This document shows positions 54,032-62,102 of a DNA stretch of 64,000 nucleotides, in pieces. Each line of letters opens with the position of its first letter. Within the stretch, counting starts at the first letter, position 1. The DNA comes from Paenibacillus albus (lineage in GTDB: Bacteria; Bacillota; Bacilli; Paenibacillales; Paenibacillaceae): the NCBI RefSeq assembly GCF_003952225.1, contig NZ_CP034437.1:5160501-5224500 (forward strand). The letters are read 5' to 3'. The notes below the pieces were generated by a model, which did no database searches, was not told where the DNA came from, and was given only the letters and a program-made list of their open reading frames with translations. Both the position numbers and the translations under genes were made by a program.

Positions 54032-54901
54032 CTAACCTTTGATGGATCCGATCATGGCGCCCTTCACGAAGTATTTTTGAAGGAATGGATACACCAGCAG
54101 GATAGGAAGCGTTGACACCATAATGACTGCATATTTCAATGATTCTTCGACGACGAGCTGATCACCTCCCACGCTGGTGACATTCGTGCTGCGTACCTGC
54201 CCTTCCAAGATAATATTGCGAAGCACGACCTGGAGCGGAAAATGATCCTGGCTGCGCAAGTAAAGCAGCGCCGAATAAAAGTTGTTCCATATGCTGACCG
54301 CATAGAATAAGCCGATAGTTGCAAAGATGGCTTTCGTCGTGGGGATGACCAGATAGTAGAACACTTGAATATCATTCAAGCCATCAATCTTACCCGATTC
54401 CTCCAGCTCTGTAGGGAAGCCTGCGAAGAACGTCCTCATGATGATAAGATTCCATGTGCTGACCGCAGTCGGGAGCACCATTCCCCAGATCGAATCGATC
54501 AGCCCAAGCCCCCGTACAACGAGGAAGGTTGGGATCATGCCGCCATTGAAAAACATCGTGAACACGATGAGATACGTGAATGTGCTGTGCAGCAGCATCG
54601 ATTTTTTCGAAAGCGCATAAGCCCCGAGCGATGTAACCGTCAGCGACAGCGCCGTACCGAGCAAGACATAGAGGAAGGTGTTGCGGTAAGCCGAATAAAT
54701 TCGCGGGTCATGCAGCACGATGTCGTATACTTTAAAGCTCAGCCCTCTTGGCAGCAGCGAGACGGCGCCTTTTATTACATATTTGTCGCTGCTAAGCGAT
54801 ACGGAAATCATGTACAAGAATGGATAGATCATGCTCACCGCAAGCGCCAGCAGGACGAGTCCGATTACTAGTGACATGATGGATAGCCTCACGTTTCTCA
54901 T
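54032..54901 (-). CDS. ABC sugar transporter permease (LplC-like)
   Basis: A 289-aa inner-membrane permease with six helices and the EAA loop in the form EESGKIDGLNDI, which contacts the ATPase. Matches the LplC/YtcP carbohydrate permease family in length and start. AGGAGG precedes the ATG. It lies 14 bases downstream of the LplB-like gene and 26 upstream of the binding protein gene. Confidence 0.92.
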   Translation of the reverse strand: MRNVRLSIMSLVIGLVLLALAVSMIYPFLYMISVSLSSDKYVIKGAVSLLPRGLSFKVYDIVLHDPRIYSAYRNTFLYVLLGTALSLTVTSLGAYALSKKSMLLHSTFTYLIVFTMFFNGGMIPTFLVVRGLGLIDSIWGMVLPTAVSTWNLIIMRTFFAGFPTELEESGKIDGLNDIQVFYYLVIPTTKAIFATIGLFYAVSIWNNFYSALLYLRSQDHFPLQVVLRNIILEGQVRSTNVTSVGGDQLVVEESLKYAVIMVSTLPILLVYPFLQKYFVKGAMIGSIKG

Positions 54902-54915
54902 CTCGTTCCCTCCTC

Positions 54916-55854
54916 CTACCAGATGCTGTTATCGCTAAACTTGCGGGCTAGATAATTCGCCGTGCACACGAAGATCAAGCTGATTATCGAAGTGAACAGA
55001 TCTATCGAAGCGGCATAGCTGTAGTTGCCCTGGCCGAGGCCGACCCGGTAAACGTAAGTACTAATAATATCGGCCGTGCTGTAGATGGCTGGACTTGCGA
55101 GCAGAAATACTTTCTCAAAGCCGATGTCAAGCACGTCGCCTATGTTGAAGATGAACAGAATGATAATCGTCGGCGCGATGCCCGGCAGCGTAACGCTCAG
55201 CGTCTGCCGCCATCGGTTGGCCCCGTCGATGCGAGCCGCTTCGTACAGCAGGGGATCAATTGCAGTCAACGCCGCGAGATAAATAATCGTTTCCCAGCCG
55301 ACATGCTGCCAAATCTCGGAGAGGACATAAACCGGACGGAACCATCCCGGCTCCGACATGAAGTTGACCGCATGGAAGCCAAGCCCCTTCAGCCAATGAT
55401 TCACAATGCCTGTCGATGGCGATAAGAACGTCAGCACCATGCTTGCCACAACGACGTTCGATATAAAATGCGGCAGATAGCTGACCGTCTGTACAAACCT
55501 TTTCAAGAAGGAAACAGTTACTTCATTCAGCATCAGCGCAAGCAGGATTGGCGCCGGAAAGGAAAAGACGAGCTTCGTCACACCGAGCAGAATCGTATTC
55601 CGCAGCAGGTCCACGAAGTCCGGGCTGTTCAGAAAGGTATGATAATATTTGAATCCGACCCAGGGACTTGCCCATACCCCTTTGAACAGGTTGTAATTCT
55701 TGAATGAAATGACCAGACCAAACATCGGCGCATACCGGAACACTAGATAATAGATCAGGCATGGCAGCACCATCAGCAGCAAATATTTATCCTTGTTCAG
55801 CTTCCTGATCGGGCGTGGTGTTCGTCTTGCAGCAGCGGCCTTCGAACGTTCCAT
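54916..55854 (-). CDS. ABC sugar transporter permease (LplB-like)
   Basis: A 312-aa permease of the LplB/YtdP family, six helices, EAA loop EAARIDGANRW. The basic N-terminus (RRTPRPIRKLNKDKY) precedes helix 1. ATG at 55854 follows AAGGAGG by 6-7 bases; the frame extends 11 codons upstream without a better site. First gene of the operon, divergent from the YesN-type regulator across 239 bases. Confidence 0.92.
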   Translation of the reverse strand: MERSKAAAARRTPRPIRKLNKDKYLLLMVLPCLIYYLVFRYAPMFGLVISFKNYNLFKGVWASPWVGFKYYHTFLNSPDFVDLLRNTILLGVTKLVFSFPAPILLALMLNEVTVSFLKRFVQTVSYLPHFISNVVVASMVLTFLSPSTGIVNHWLKGLGFHAVNFMSEPGWFRPVYVLSEIWQHVGWETIIYLAALTAIDPLLYEAARIDGANRWRQTLSVTLPGIAPTIIILFIFNIGDVLDIGFEKVFLLASPAIYSTADIISTYVYRVGLGQGNYSYAASIDLFTSIISLIFVCTANYLARKFSDNSIW

Positions 55855-55936
55855 TGCTGCTTCCTCCTTTCTCTGGCGCATATGCACCTACTTTAAGTTT
55901 TTGTTGATTTCGGAGAAGCTGCTGCGCTATCTTAAA

Positions 55937-55971
55937 TGCAAGCCCTTAAAGCTTGCTCATGACCCGATTAT
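55937..55971 (-). promoter_or_regulatory. Inverted repeat and -10 box upstream of the ABC operon
   Basis: GCAAGC (55937-55942) faces GCTTGC (55950-55955). On the minus strand TATAAT is at 55971-55966, just upstream of it. A -35 box is poor, as expected of an activator-dependent promoter. The palindrome would lie near the transcription start. Confidence 0.4.
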
Positions 55972-56093
55972 AGGACCTCCGCAGCCACGTTTCCTATCGT
56001 AGCTATTGCATCTTCCCCACGTGATTCACGACAATCGTAAATAAATGATAAAGATGAATTATCGACCAGTTGTCAGGGAAGGGGATGACAAAC

Positions 56094-58352
56094 ATGCGCA
56101 GCATCCTGCGTCTGAGATTTGGAGTGCGATCGCTATTCTTCCAATTGCTTGTTTCGTTTCTGGCTGTTATTCTATTGCTCTTGTCGTTCAACATCTTCTC
56201 CTTCACCTTCTACCAACACAACATTCGCGATGAAATTATTGACTACAACAACGTCAACCTCAATCACACCACGGAGAACTACGAAAGCTACTTCGAGCTG
56301 CTCTACAAACTATCACTCAGCTTCTACTTCCGGGACAGCATTGAATCCTTCGCCAAAAATCAAAATGATTACGCCCTGTCCAACCACATCGTGCGCAGTG
56401 AAATCAACAACATGATGAATATTCCGAACTTATATCTGGACAATTTCATGCTCTATTCGCGCAGCAACGGGCTCATTCTTGAGCGCGGAGGTACCGCTCC
56501 CGCCCAGACGATGTTCACGAAGTTCTATCGCAGCGAGCGATACCCCTTCGCCTTCTGGAAGCGCCAGTTCGAGGTTCCCTATAACTACATGATTTCACCC
56601 GCTGCCACGTTTCAAGAGCTCAGTATTAGTAAGGAAATCACTTCTTCCAAGCATTTGTTCTCATTCATCGTGAAGAACAAGCTCTATTCCAATGACTTCT
56701 ATCTCATCGCGTTCATCAATGCAGACAAACTGTTTCATGCATTTCACCAATCGATTAATGAGAACTTCTACATTGCTGATACTGCCGGACGCTCGCTCTA
56801 TACTTCCCAGCTTTCTTCCTCGGAGCAGCTGCCAGCTTTCACGAAGGCGCAAGGCGCCGTTCGCCAAGGCGAGTACTATTATTTCTATAAAAAGGGCAGC
56901 TTCAGCGGCTTCACTTATGTGAACATGGTGCCGCTCGCGAGCATCACCTCAGAGGTTAAAAGGCTGCAGCTGACGCTTTGGACCGTTCTGCTAATTGCTC
57001 TGGCAATCGGACTGCTGACTTCGATTCTGTTCAGCATGCGTTTCCACCGTCCGGTCCAGAAAATACTTAATGCCATCCAAACGATTGGCGGCAGCGGTTC
57101 CCGACCCAGCCGGATTAAGGAATATGCCCTCATCGGCGATAATATCCGGTCGATGCTGGAGACGAACCGCCACATTCACCAGTCGATGAATGACAGCAAG
57201 GCGCTGCTGAAGTACTATGCTTTCACGAACCAGATCAAGAAGATCTATATGAATCTGCCTGATCTACAGGAGCTGATCGTCAATCCGAACCCGTACATGC
57301 TCGTGCTGTATGAATTGAAATTCAAGCCAGCTTACAAAGAGAGAATAGCGGCTGACCGGGAGCAAGCCGTATTCTTCATTAAAGAGCTGATTGACAGTGT
57401 TGTCTCTGCTCGTCACGAAGGTGCGCTTACATTCCCCATCGAGTGCGACCAGCTGCTGTCGATCGTCTTCATGACGCCAGACAGCCCTCCTCTTGAAGAT
57501 ACCTTGCGAGATATCGGCAAAATGATGGAAGTCGACCAGCACTATTATTTTGCTACCCTTGCACCTAGTGCCGTTTATCAGCAGCCTTCCGATTTCACGT
57601 CTGCCTATGAACAAGCGCTGATGCTGCTCAGCAGCCGGACGATTCATGATCGGACGGAAATTATGTCCCTACATAGCGATCAGCGGAAGACAAGGGCAGA
57701 CTTCGCGTTCACAGTCGATCAAGAGCATGAATTCAGTCTTCATCTGTACGCCGGCAATTGCGAGAATACGGTATTGCTGATGAAACGGGCTCTCGCCGCC
57801 ATGCAGAGGAAAGAAGTTTCAGCTCTGCGATGCGCCCAGTTCTCGAACGATATTCTGAACCGGGTATTGAACGCAATGCAGACGCTGAACTTGGAGAGCT
57901 TGTTTATTCAGCAGCTGCCCTCCCCGCATCAGCGGCTTGCAGAGTGCTATACAATTGAAGCCTACGACCGATTCTTCTCGTCTCTTCTTGCAATCGCGAC
58001 TGGACTGATCCGCGAGCATAAGGAGGTGTCCGAACCGATTATTGACTTTGTCGTGCAATATCTTGAGCGGCATTACGCTCAGGACATTACGCTTGACATT
58101 GTTGCGGATAAGCTCGGCATCTCTGGCGGATATTTGTCGACGTATTTCAAGGAGAAGACACAAAAAAACTTCATTGACTATGTCAATGAAGTCCGTGTAA
58201 TGAAAGCACAGGCGCTGCTGCTGCAATCCGGTTCGCGCATTCAGGAGGTCGCAGCAAACGCAGGTTATCATAATATGAATTCGTTCAATCGGATGTTCAA
58301 GAAGTTTACCGGGTTAACACCGAGTGAGTACCGGATGAAAAGCAAGCTTTGA
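56094..58352 (+). CDS. Membrane-anchored AraC regulator (YesN/YtdP type)
   Basis: A 752-aa regulator: helix 1 (about 12-34), an extracellular region (about 40-295), helix 2 (about 298-318), a linker, and a C-terminal AraC double helix-turn-helix (about 650-750; ITLDIVADKLGISGGYLSTYF, ending FTGLTPSEYR). This one-protein transmembrane regulator class is typical of Paenibacillus oligosaccharide loci and activates the divergent ABC genes on sensing the sugar or its binding protein. ATG at 56094 has GGAAGGGG 9 bases before it; the ATG at 56085 touches that site. Confidence 0.9.
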   Translation: MRSILRLRFGVRSLFFQLLVSFLAVILLLLSFNIFSFTFYQHNIRDEIIDYNNVNLNHTTENYESYFELLYKLSLSFYFRDSIESFAKNQNDYALSNHIVRSEINNMMNIPNLYLDNFMLYSRSNGLILERGGTAPAQTMFTKFYRSERYPFAFWKRQFEVPYNYMISPAATFQELSISKEITSSKHLFSFIVKNKLYSNDFYLIAFINADKLFHAFHQSINENFYIADTAGRSLYTSQLSSSEQLPAFTKAQGAVRQGEYYYFYKKGSFSGFTYVNMVPLASITSEVKRLQLTLWTVLLIALAIGLLTSILFSMRFHRPVQKILNAIQTIGGSGSRPSRIKEYALIGDNIRSMLETNRHIHQSMNDSKALLKYYAFTNQIKKIYMNLPDLQELIVNPNPYMLVLYELKFKPAYKERIAADREQAVFFIKELIDSVVSARHEGALTFPIECDQLLSIVFMTPDSPPLEDTLRDIGKMMEVDQHYYFATLAPSAVYQQPSDFTSAYEQALMLLSSRTIHDRTEIMSLHSDQRKTRADFAFTVDQEHEFSLHLYAGNCENTVLLMKRALAAMQRKEVSALRCAQFSNDILNRVLNAMQTLNLESLFIQQLPSPHQRLAECYTIEAYDRFFSSLLAIATGLIREHKEVSEPIIDFVVQYLERHYAQDITLDIVADKLGISGGYLSTYFKEKTQKNFIDYVNEVRVMKAQALLLQSGSRIQEVAANAGYHNMNSFNRMFKKFTGLTPSEYRMKSKL

Positions 58353-58369
58353 GTATGCGCGGACAGTGT

Positions 58370-59437
58370 CTAGGAAAGCCACTCTTCCAAATGGTGCTTC
58401 ACGAATTCATCATCATTCAAGTCCGGGTAATCCCGGTACATCCGATCAATCTCTTCCTGCTGGCCGGGTGAGAGCGACTCATGCGGATTCAAGCACCACG
58501 TCCCTTGCATGAGTCCTTGCCTGCGCAGTACTTCATGAATGCCTGGTATGCAGCCGGCAAAGCCGTGCGCCGGATCGAAGAAAGCGGCATTCGTCTCGGT
58601 CACTTCGATGTTACGAGTTAACAGGTTCGCAGGCAGCAGCTCGCGCTCTCGCACCTGCTTGATTTCTTCGAGAAGCTTCACCGCATTCCGTGTCCATACT
58701 GCCCAGTGGCCGAGCAGGCCTCCGACGATTCGCTTCTCAACCTTTCGGCCGCCGACTTGGAAACGATAGAGCGTCAGCAGATCGTTCACGATATTATCGT
58801 CATTGCCGGTATAGAGAGCAATCTCGTCTCTGCGCTCCGATTCGCATACCGCCCGAACAACGTCAATCGTTTGGTAACGATTGAACGGCGCCATCTTGAT
58901 CGCGACAACCCCTGGAATATCGGCAAAAGCGCGCCAGAACTCGTAGGAGAATATTTTGCCGCCGACTGAGGGCTGAAGATAGAAGCCGATCACCGGCATG
59001 TGCTCCGCAATCTGCTCGGTACGCTTCAAGAGCTGGAGTTCGGACTGCTCTGCCAGTCCGCCCATGCTTAACAGCCCCGCATCATAGCCGATTGCCGCTG
59101 CAGTTTCTGCTTCACCGAGTGCTTGCGCCGTAGGACCGCATAGGCCTGCAATGCGGATGAATGGTCGTTGCAGCTTGGCGCGCTCCACTTCTTCCGCCGC
59201 AAACCGCAGCACCTTCTCAAACAAATTGTGCTTCGGATCTCGGATTTCGAATTGCGTGGAATGAACGCCAACTGCTATTCCGCCTGCTCCTGAAGCCATA
59301 TAATAACGGGTTAGCGCTCGCTGATGCCGCTCATCGAGTCGACGATGCTCATCAAGCGCGAGCGGATGCGCCGGAATGACAAGCCCATCATGCAGCGCAA
59401 TCTGCTGTTCGGGGGATAAAGCTCTACACTTGCTCAT
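58370..59437 (-). CDS. Dihydrodipicolinate synthase/NAL family protein
   Basis: A 355-aa TIM-barrel protein of the DapA/NanA aldolase superfamily, longer than the usual about 300 because of a C-terminal extension. The Schiff-base lysine is probably in VVAIKMAPFNRYQT (about residue 180); GVHSTQFEI stands where DapA has its GTTGE, so the substrate is not aspartate semialdehyde. Relatives split 2-keto-3-deoxy sugar acids. Start: AAAGGGG 9 bases upstream. It begins 3 bases after the epimerase stop, so the two form an operon. Which sugar acid is unknown. Confidence 0.82.
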   Translation of the reverse strand: MSKCRALSPEQQIALHDGLVIPAHPLALDEHRRLDERHQRALTRYYMASGAGGIAVGVHSTQFEIRDPKHNLFEKVLRFAAEEVERAKLQRPFIRIAGLCGPTAQALGEAETAAAIGYDAGLLSMGGLAEQSELQLLKRTEQIAEHMPVIGFYLQPSVGGKIFSYEFWRAFADIPGVVAIKMAPFNRYQTIDVVRAVCESERRDEIALYTGNDDNIVNDLLTLYRFQVGGRKVEKRIVGGLLGHWAVWTRNAVKLLEEIKQVRERELLPANLLTRNIEVTETNAAFFDPAHGFAGCIPGIHEVLRRQGLMQGTWCLNPHESLSPGQQEEIDRMYRDYPDLNDDEFVKHHLEEWLS

Positions 59438-59440
59438 CGG

Positions 59441-60460
59441 TTAGAACTTCCCCTTTCGTTCCCCGAAATGCGTCGGTTTATTGAGTGTCGCTCCACCCGC
59501 TTCTACCCAATCTGCCACCCAATCTATCATTTGCAGCAGCGGCACTTTCGGGTAGCCGAACTGCTGCTGGCACTTCGCTGCATTGTTCAGCAGCGCATCG
59601 CTTGCTTCAACGCCTTCGAATATCGGCTGTACGCCGCCGAACCGTTTGCCAAATTCCTCTGCGGCCCAGCGGATCGATACGGTCTCCGGTCCCGTTACGT
59701 TCAAATAAGCGGCTGGCGCTTCGCACGCGAGCAAAGAGCGGATTGCTATCTCGTTCGCATCGCCTTGCCAGATCACATTGGCATAGCCCATCGTCAAGTT
59801 GATCGGCTTGTTATGCTTCACAGACCGTGCCACCTCAAGCAATACGCCATAGCGCATATCTATCGCATAGTTGAGCCGGTAGATCAGCATCGGCGTTCCG
59901 TTTGTTTTCGAGAAATGCTCGAACACCCGCTCCCGCCCCAAACACGATTGGCCATATTCACCGACAGGCGAAGGCGACTGCGATTCGCTTGCGCCGCCAT
60001 AACCAACCGGCGTGAAGGGATAAACGTTGCCGGATGAGAACACGACGATGCGAGAATGGCGGAATTTCTCAGCGACAAGGCCCGGGAGATACGCATTCAT
60101 CGCCCAGGTGAACGACTCGTTCCCGGTGGTGCCGAATTTAGTTCCCGCCATATAGATGACGTTCGGCGCCTCTGGCAGTGCTTGAAGCGCCTGATCGTCA
60201 AGCAAATCACAAGCGATCGTCTCCACGCCGTCTTTCTCCAGCTGAGCTTGCAATCCGGGTTCCGAGAATCGGGATACGCCGATAACGCGGTTATCTGCAC
60301 CTGCCTTACGAATAGCATTCAGCAGAAGCCGCGCGAGGCTCGGGCCCATTTTCCCGCCAATCCCGAGCAGCAGGATGTCTCCCTTGATCTCCCGTACGTC
60401 CCGAATCAGTGCCTCCGACGGTTCAGACAGCTTCGCCTCCAGCTCTTCAATCGTCCGCAT
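59441..60460 (-). CDS. NAD-dependent epimerase/dehydratase-like protein, YxxxC variant
   Basis: A 339-aa extended SDR. The nucleotide motif is GIGGKMG near residue 33 (GxxGxxG), with FSSGNVYP as the catalytic Ser strand. The expected YxxxK reads Y-G-Q-S-C, so Lys is Cys. The Cys is followed by LGRERVFE, which is similar to the usual context, so the change may be a family trait rather than a lesion. Redox chemistry without Lys is unclear. GGGGAG precedes the ATG. It is the first gene of a two-gene operon with the DapA-like gene and has an operator-like inverted repeat upstream. Confidence 0.8.
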   Translation of the reverse strand: MRTIEELEAKLSEPSEALIRDVREIKGDILLLGIGGKMGPSLARLLLNAIRKAGADNRVIGVSRFSEPGLQAQLEKDGVETIACDLLDDQALQALPEAPNVIYMAGTKFGTTGNESFTWAMNAYLPGLVAEKFRHSRIVVFSSGNVYPFTPVGYGGASESQSPSPVGEYGQSCLGRERVFEHFSKTNGTPMLIYRLNYAIDMRYGVLLEVARSVKHNKPINLTMGYANVIWQGDANEIAIRSLLACEAPAAYLNVTGPETVSIRWAAEEFGKRFGGVQPIFEGVEASDALLNNAAKCQQQFGYPKVPLLQMIDWVADWVEAGGATLNKPTHFGERKGKF

Positions 60461-60522
60461 GCCTTACGCTCCCCTTCCATGAATATGTATAAGTTCTACT
60501 TTCATCTTAGAGGGTAAGGCTA

Positions 60523-60552
60523 TTAAAAGACAAATCTTTTAATTGTCTTTAA
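60523..60552. promoter_or_regulatory. Inverted repeat TTAAAAGACA / TGTCTTTAA upstream of the epimerase operon
   Basis: TTAAAAGACA at 60523-60532 and TGTCTTTAA at 60544-60552, spaced by 11 bases. On the minus strand TTGTCT overlaps the left arm, with TAAGAT 18 bases on, as a possible -35/-10 pair, so the site would cover the promoter. The same arms occur upstream of the regulator at 61999-62030. Confidence 0.6.
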
Positions 60553-60586
60553 TATGCGGATGCATGTCTGTTCGTTGCTTTGGCGC

Positions 60587-61981
60587 CTAGATCCCCGCCT
60601 TTTCCCGCAGGAACGTCAACCGAAAGATTTGGCGCGGTCTTCCCTTCGGCACCTTCTCGACCCCCGCGATTGCAACTAAGCTATGGTCCATCCACTGAAG
60701 CAGCAAACGGTGTGTGCTCCGCACGCTGATGTCCAGAATGGCTGCCAGCTCATGTACCATGTAATCGGTCTTGCCCGTCCGCGCCACCTGCGCCATCAGC
60801 TTACTCAGGTAGCCGGAAGTCATGCCGGCATCCTCCGCTTTCTTTAGCAGCTCAGAATCGGTGAGCGACAAAGCAAATTCCAATGGATCCGCCATCGCTA
60901 GCGGTCCGATCAACGCCTTATCCTCCCCGACAATGAAGCATGTATCTCCGCCCGCTTCCTTCGACTTTCGCAAAGCGATCCGGGCATGCGTGCCAGCTTC
61001 GTTCGCCGAACGACCGAAGCCCATGCCGATGCTGAGTGAAAGCCCGAACTTCTGATAGATGCTTTTGCCTAGCGAAATCTTCTTATAACCGCCTGTAACC
61101 CGCTCGAAGATGCCACGCGTCGTAAAGAACAAATATTCATCCCCTCCGAGCGGCGTCAAATACCCGTCAAGCGATTCGACATAGTCGAGCAGCATCCGGT
61201 GAATGTCAAGCTTCAGCTTCTGCACTTCATGCTCGGACGTATGCACATGGATTCGCTTCTCGAACTGATCGAGATTGACGAGTCCGACAACAACCTGCGC
61301 TTCCCGGCTCTGACGCGTCTCCGTCGAGAGAAGCGCCCGCTCCAGCGCGACCGTAATGTTCTGATCCGTCGGAATGATCCACTCATTCGGAATCGCAAGC
61401 GCCGTCAACTCGCGTGCCACCGACTCATCCGCTGTCAGAGCTGCAACGCAAGCGCCTGATTCGTACTGCTCCTGATGATAGGCGATCAGCTGCTCCTTCG
61501 AGGCAAAGTCGGGTCCGTCATAGTAAATGGCTTCCGTATGCGTCTCATTAATCTCACTGAGCGACTTCTGCACCATCTGTTTGCTTAATGTATCCATCGA
61601 GATCCTCAGATTCTGCTCAACACTGCCAATCGTATTCCTCAAGCGGAATAGCGCGCGGTAGAAGCCCGTATCTGTCAAAGGCACATAATGCAGAGCCACC
61701 TGTACATTCGCTTCTTCTCGTATGCGATTATACGGGACAGGTCCGGAAGCCAGCAGCACTTCAACGGTGCCGCCCAGCTGCTCCGCCAACCTTGGCGCTT
61801 CCGAATCCTCTTCATAGACGATAGGGATCGGGCGAAAAGAAGGAAATGCTTTCAACACCTGCAAGATCCTGCCGACAAGCTCCGCGGTGCCGATAATGCC
61901 GATCGAGATCCCTTTTGCAGCAGTTGAAGCAGCCGCCACTTCGGACGAAAGAACCTTTATACCATACCTGCTTTTCTGCAT
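60587..61981 (-). CDS. Transcriptional regulator: sensor + GGDEF-like + winged helix
   Basis: A 464-aa protein with an unusual build. Residues about 25-215 look like a two-lobed Rossmann sensor (GIIGTAELVGRIL, VALHYVPLTDTG), similar in pattern to PrpR N-terminal domains. Residues about 225-350 resemble a GGDEF/nucleotide-cyclase fold with GGDEY at 279-283 and LSIGMGFGRSANEA, probably not an active cyclase. Residues about 395-460 form a winged helix (VHELAAILDISVRSTHRLL). GGAGGG precedes the ATG. It is upstream of the epimerase/DapA operon on the same strand, and both have the same inverted repeat in front, so autoregulation and local control are likely. Confidence 0.75.
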   Translation of the reverse strand: MQKSRYGIKVLSSEVAAASTAAKGISIGIIGTAELVGRILQVLKAFPSFRPIPIVYEEDSEAPRLAEQLGGTVEVLLASGPVPYNRIREEANVQVALHYVPLTDTGFYRALFRLRNTIGSVEQNLRISMDTLSKQMVQKSLSEINETHTEAIYYDGPDFASKEQLIAYHQEQYESGACVAALTADESVARELTALAIPNEWIIPTDQNITVALERALLSTETRQSREAQVVVGLVNLDQFEKRIHVHTSEHEVQKLKLDIHRMLLDYVESLDGYLTPLGGDEYLFFTTRGIFERVTGGYKKISLGKSIYQKFGLSLSIGMGFGRSANEAGTHARIALRKSKEAGGDTCFIVGEDKALIGPLAMADPLEFALSLTDSELLKKAEDAGMTSGYLSKLMAQVARTGKTDYMVHELAAILDISVRSTHRLLLQWMDHSLVAIAGVEKVPKGRPRQIFRLTFLREKAGI

Positions 61982-61998
61982 CGTAGTCCCTCCACCCC

Positions 61999-62030
61999 TT
62001 AATAGACAGCAGCTGTAAAAATGTCTTTAA
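61999..62030. promoter_or_regulatory. Inverted repeat TTAATAGACA / TGTCTTTAA upstream of the regulator
   Basis: TTAATAGACA at 61999-62008 and TGTCTTTAA at 62022-62030, spaced by 13 bases, ending about 5 bases before the ribosome binding site. Same arms as the site at 60523-60552. Its closeness to the start codon fits repression by the regulator itself. Confidence 0.6.
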
Positions 62031-62042
62031 ATCCACGATAAC

Positions 62043-62073
62043 ATAAAAGGCCCGCGACCGAAATCGCGGACCT
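62043..62073 (-). terminator. Terminator after the right-hand MCP gene
   Basis: AAGGTCCGCGA pairs with TCGCGGGCCTT (one mismatch) around TTTCGG on the minus strand, followed by TTTATG. Confidence 0.75.
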
Positions 62074-62102
62074 TCTTCTGCTTACCTCTTCAACGCCTTC
62101 AT

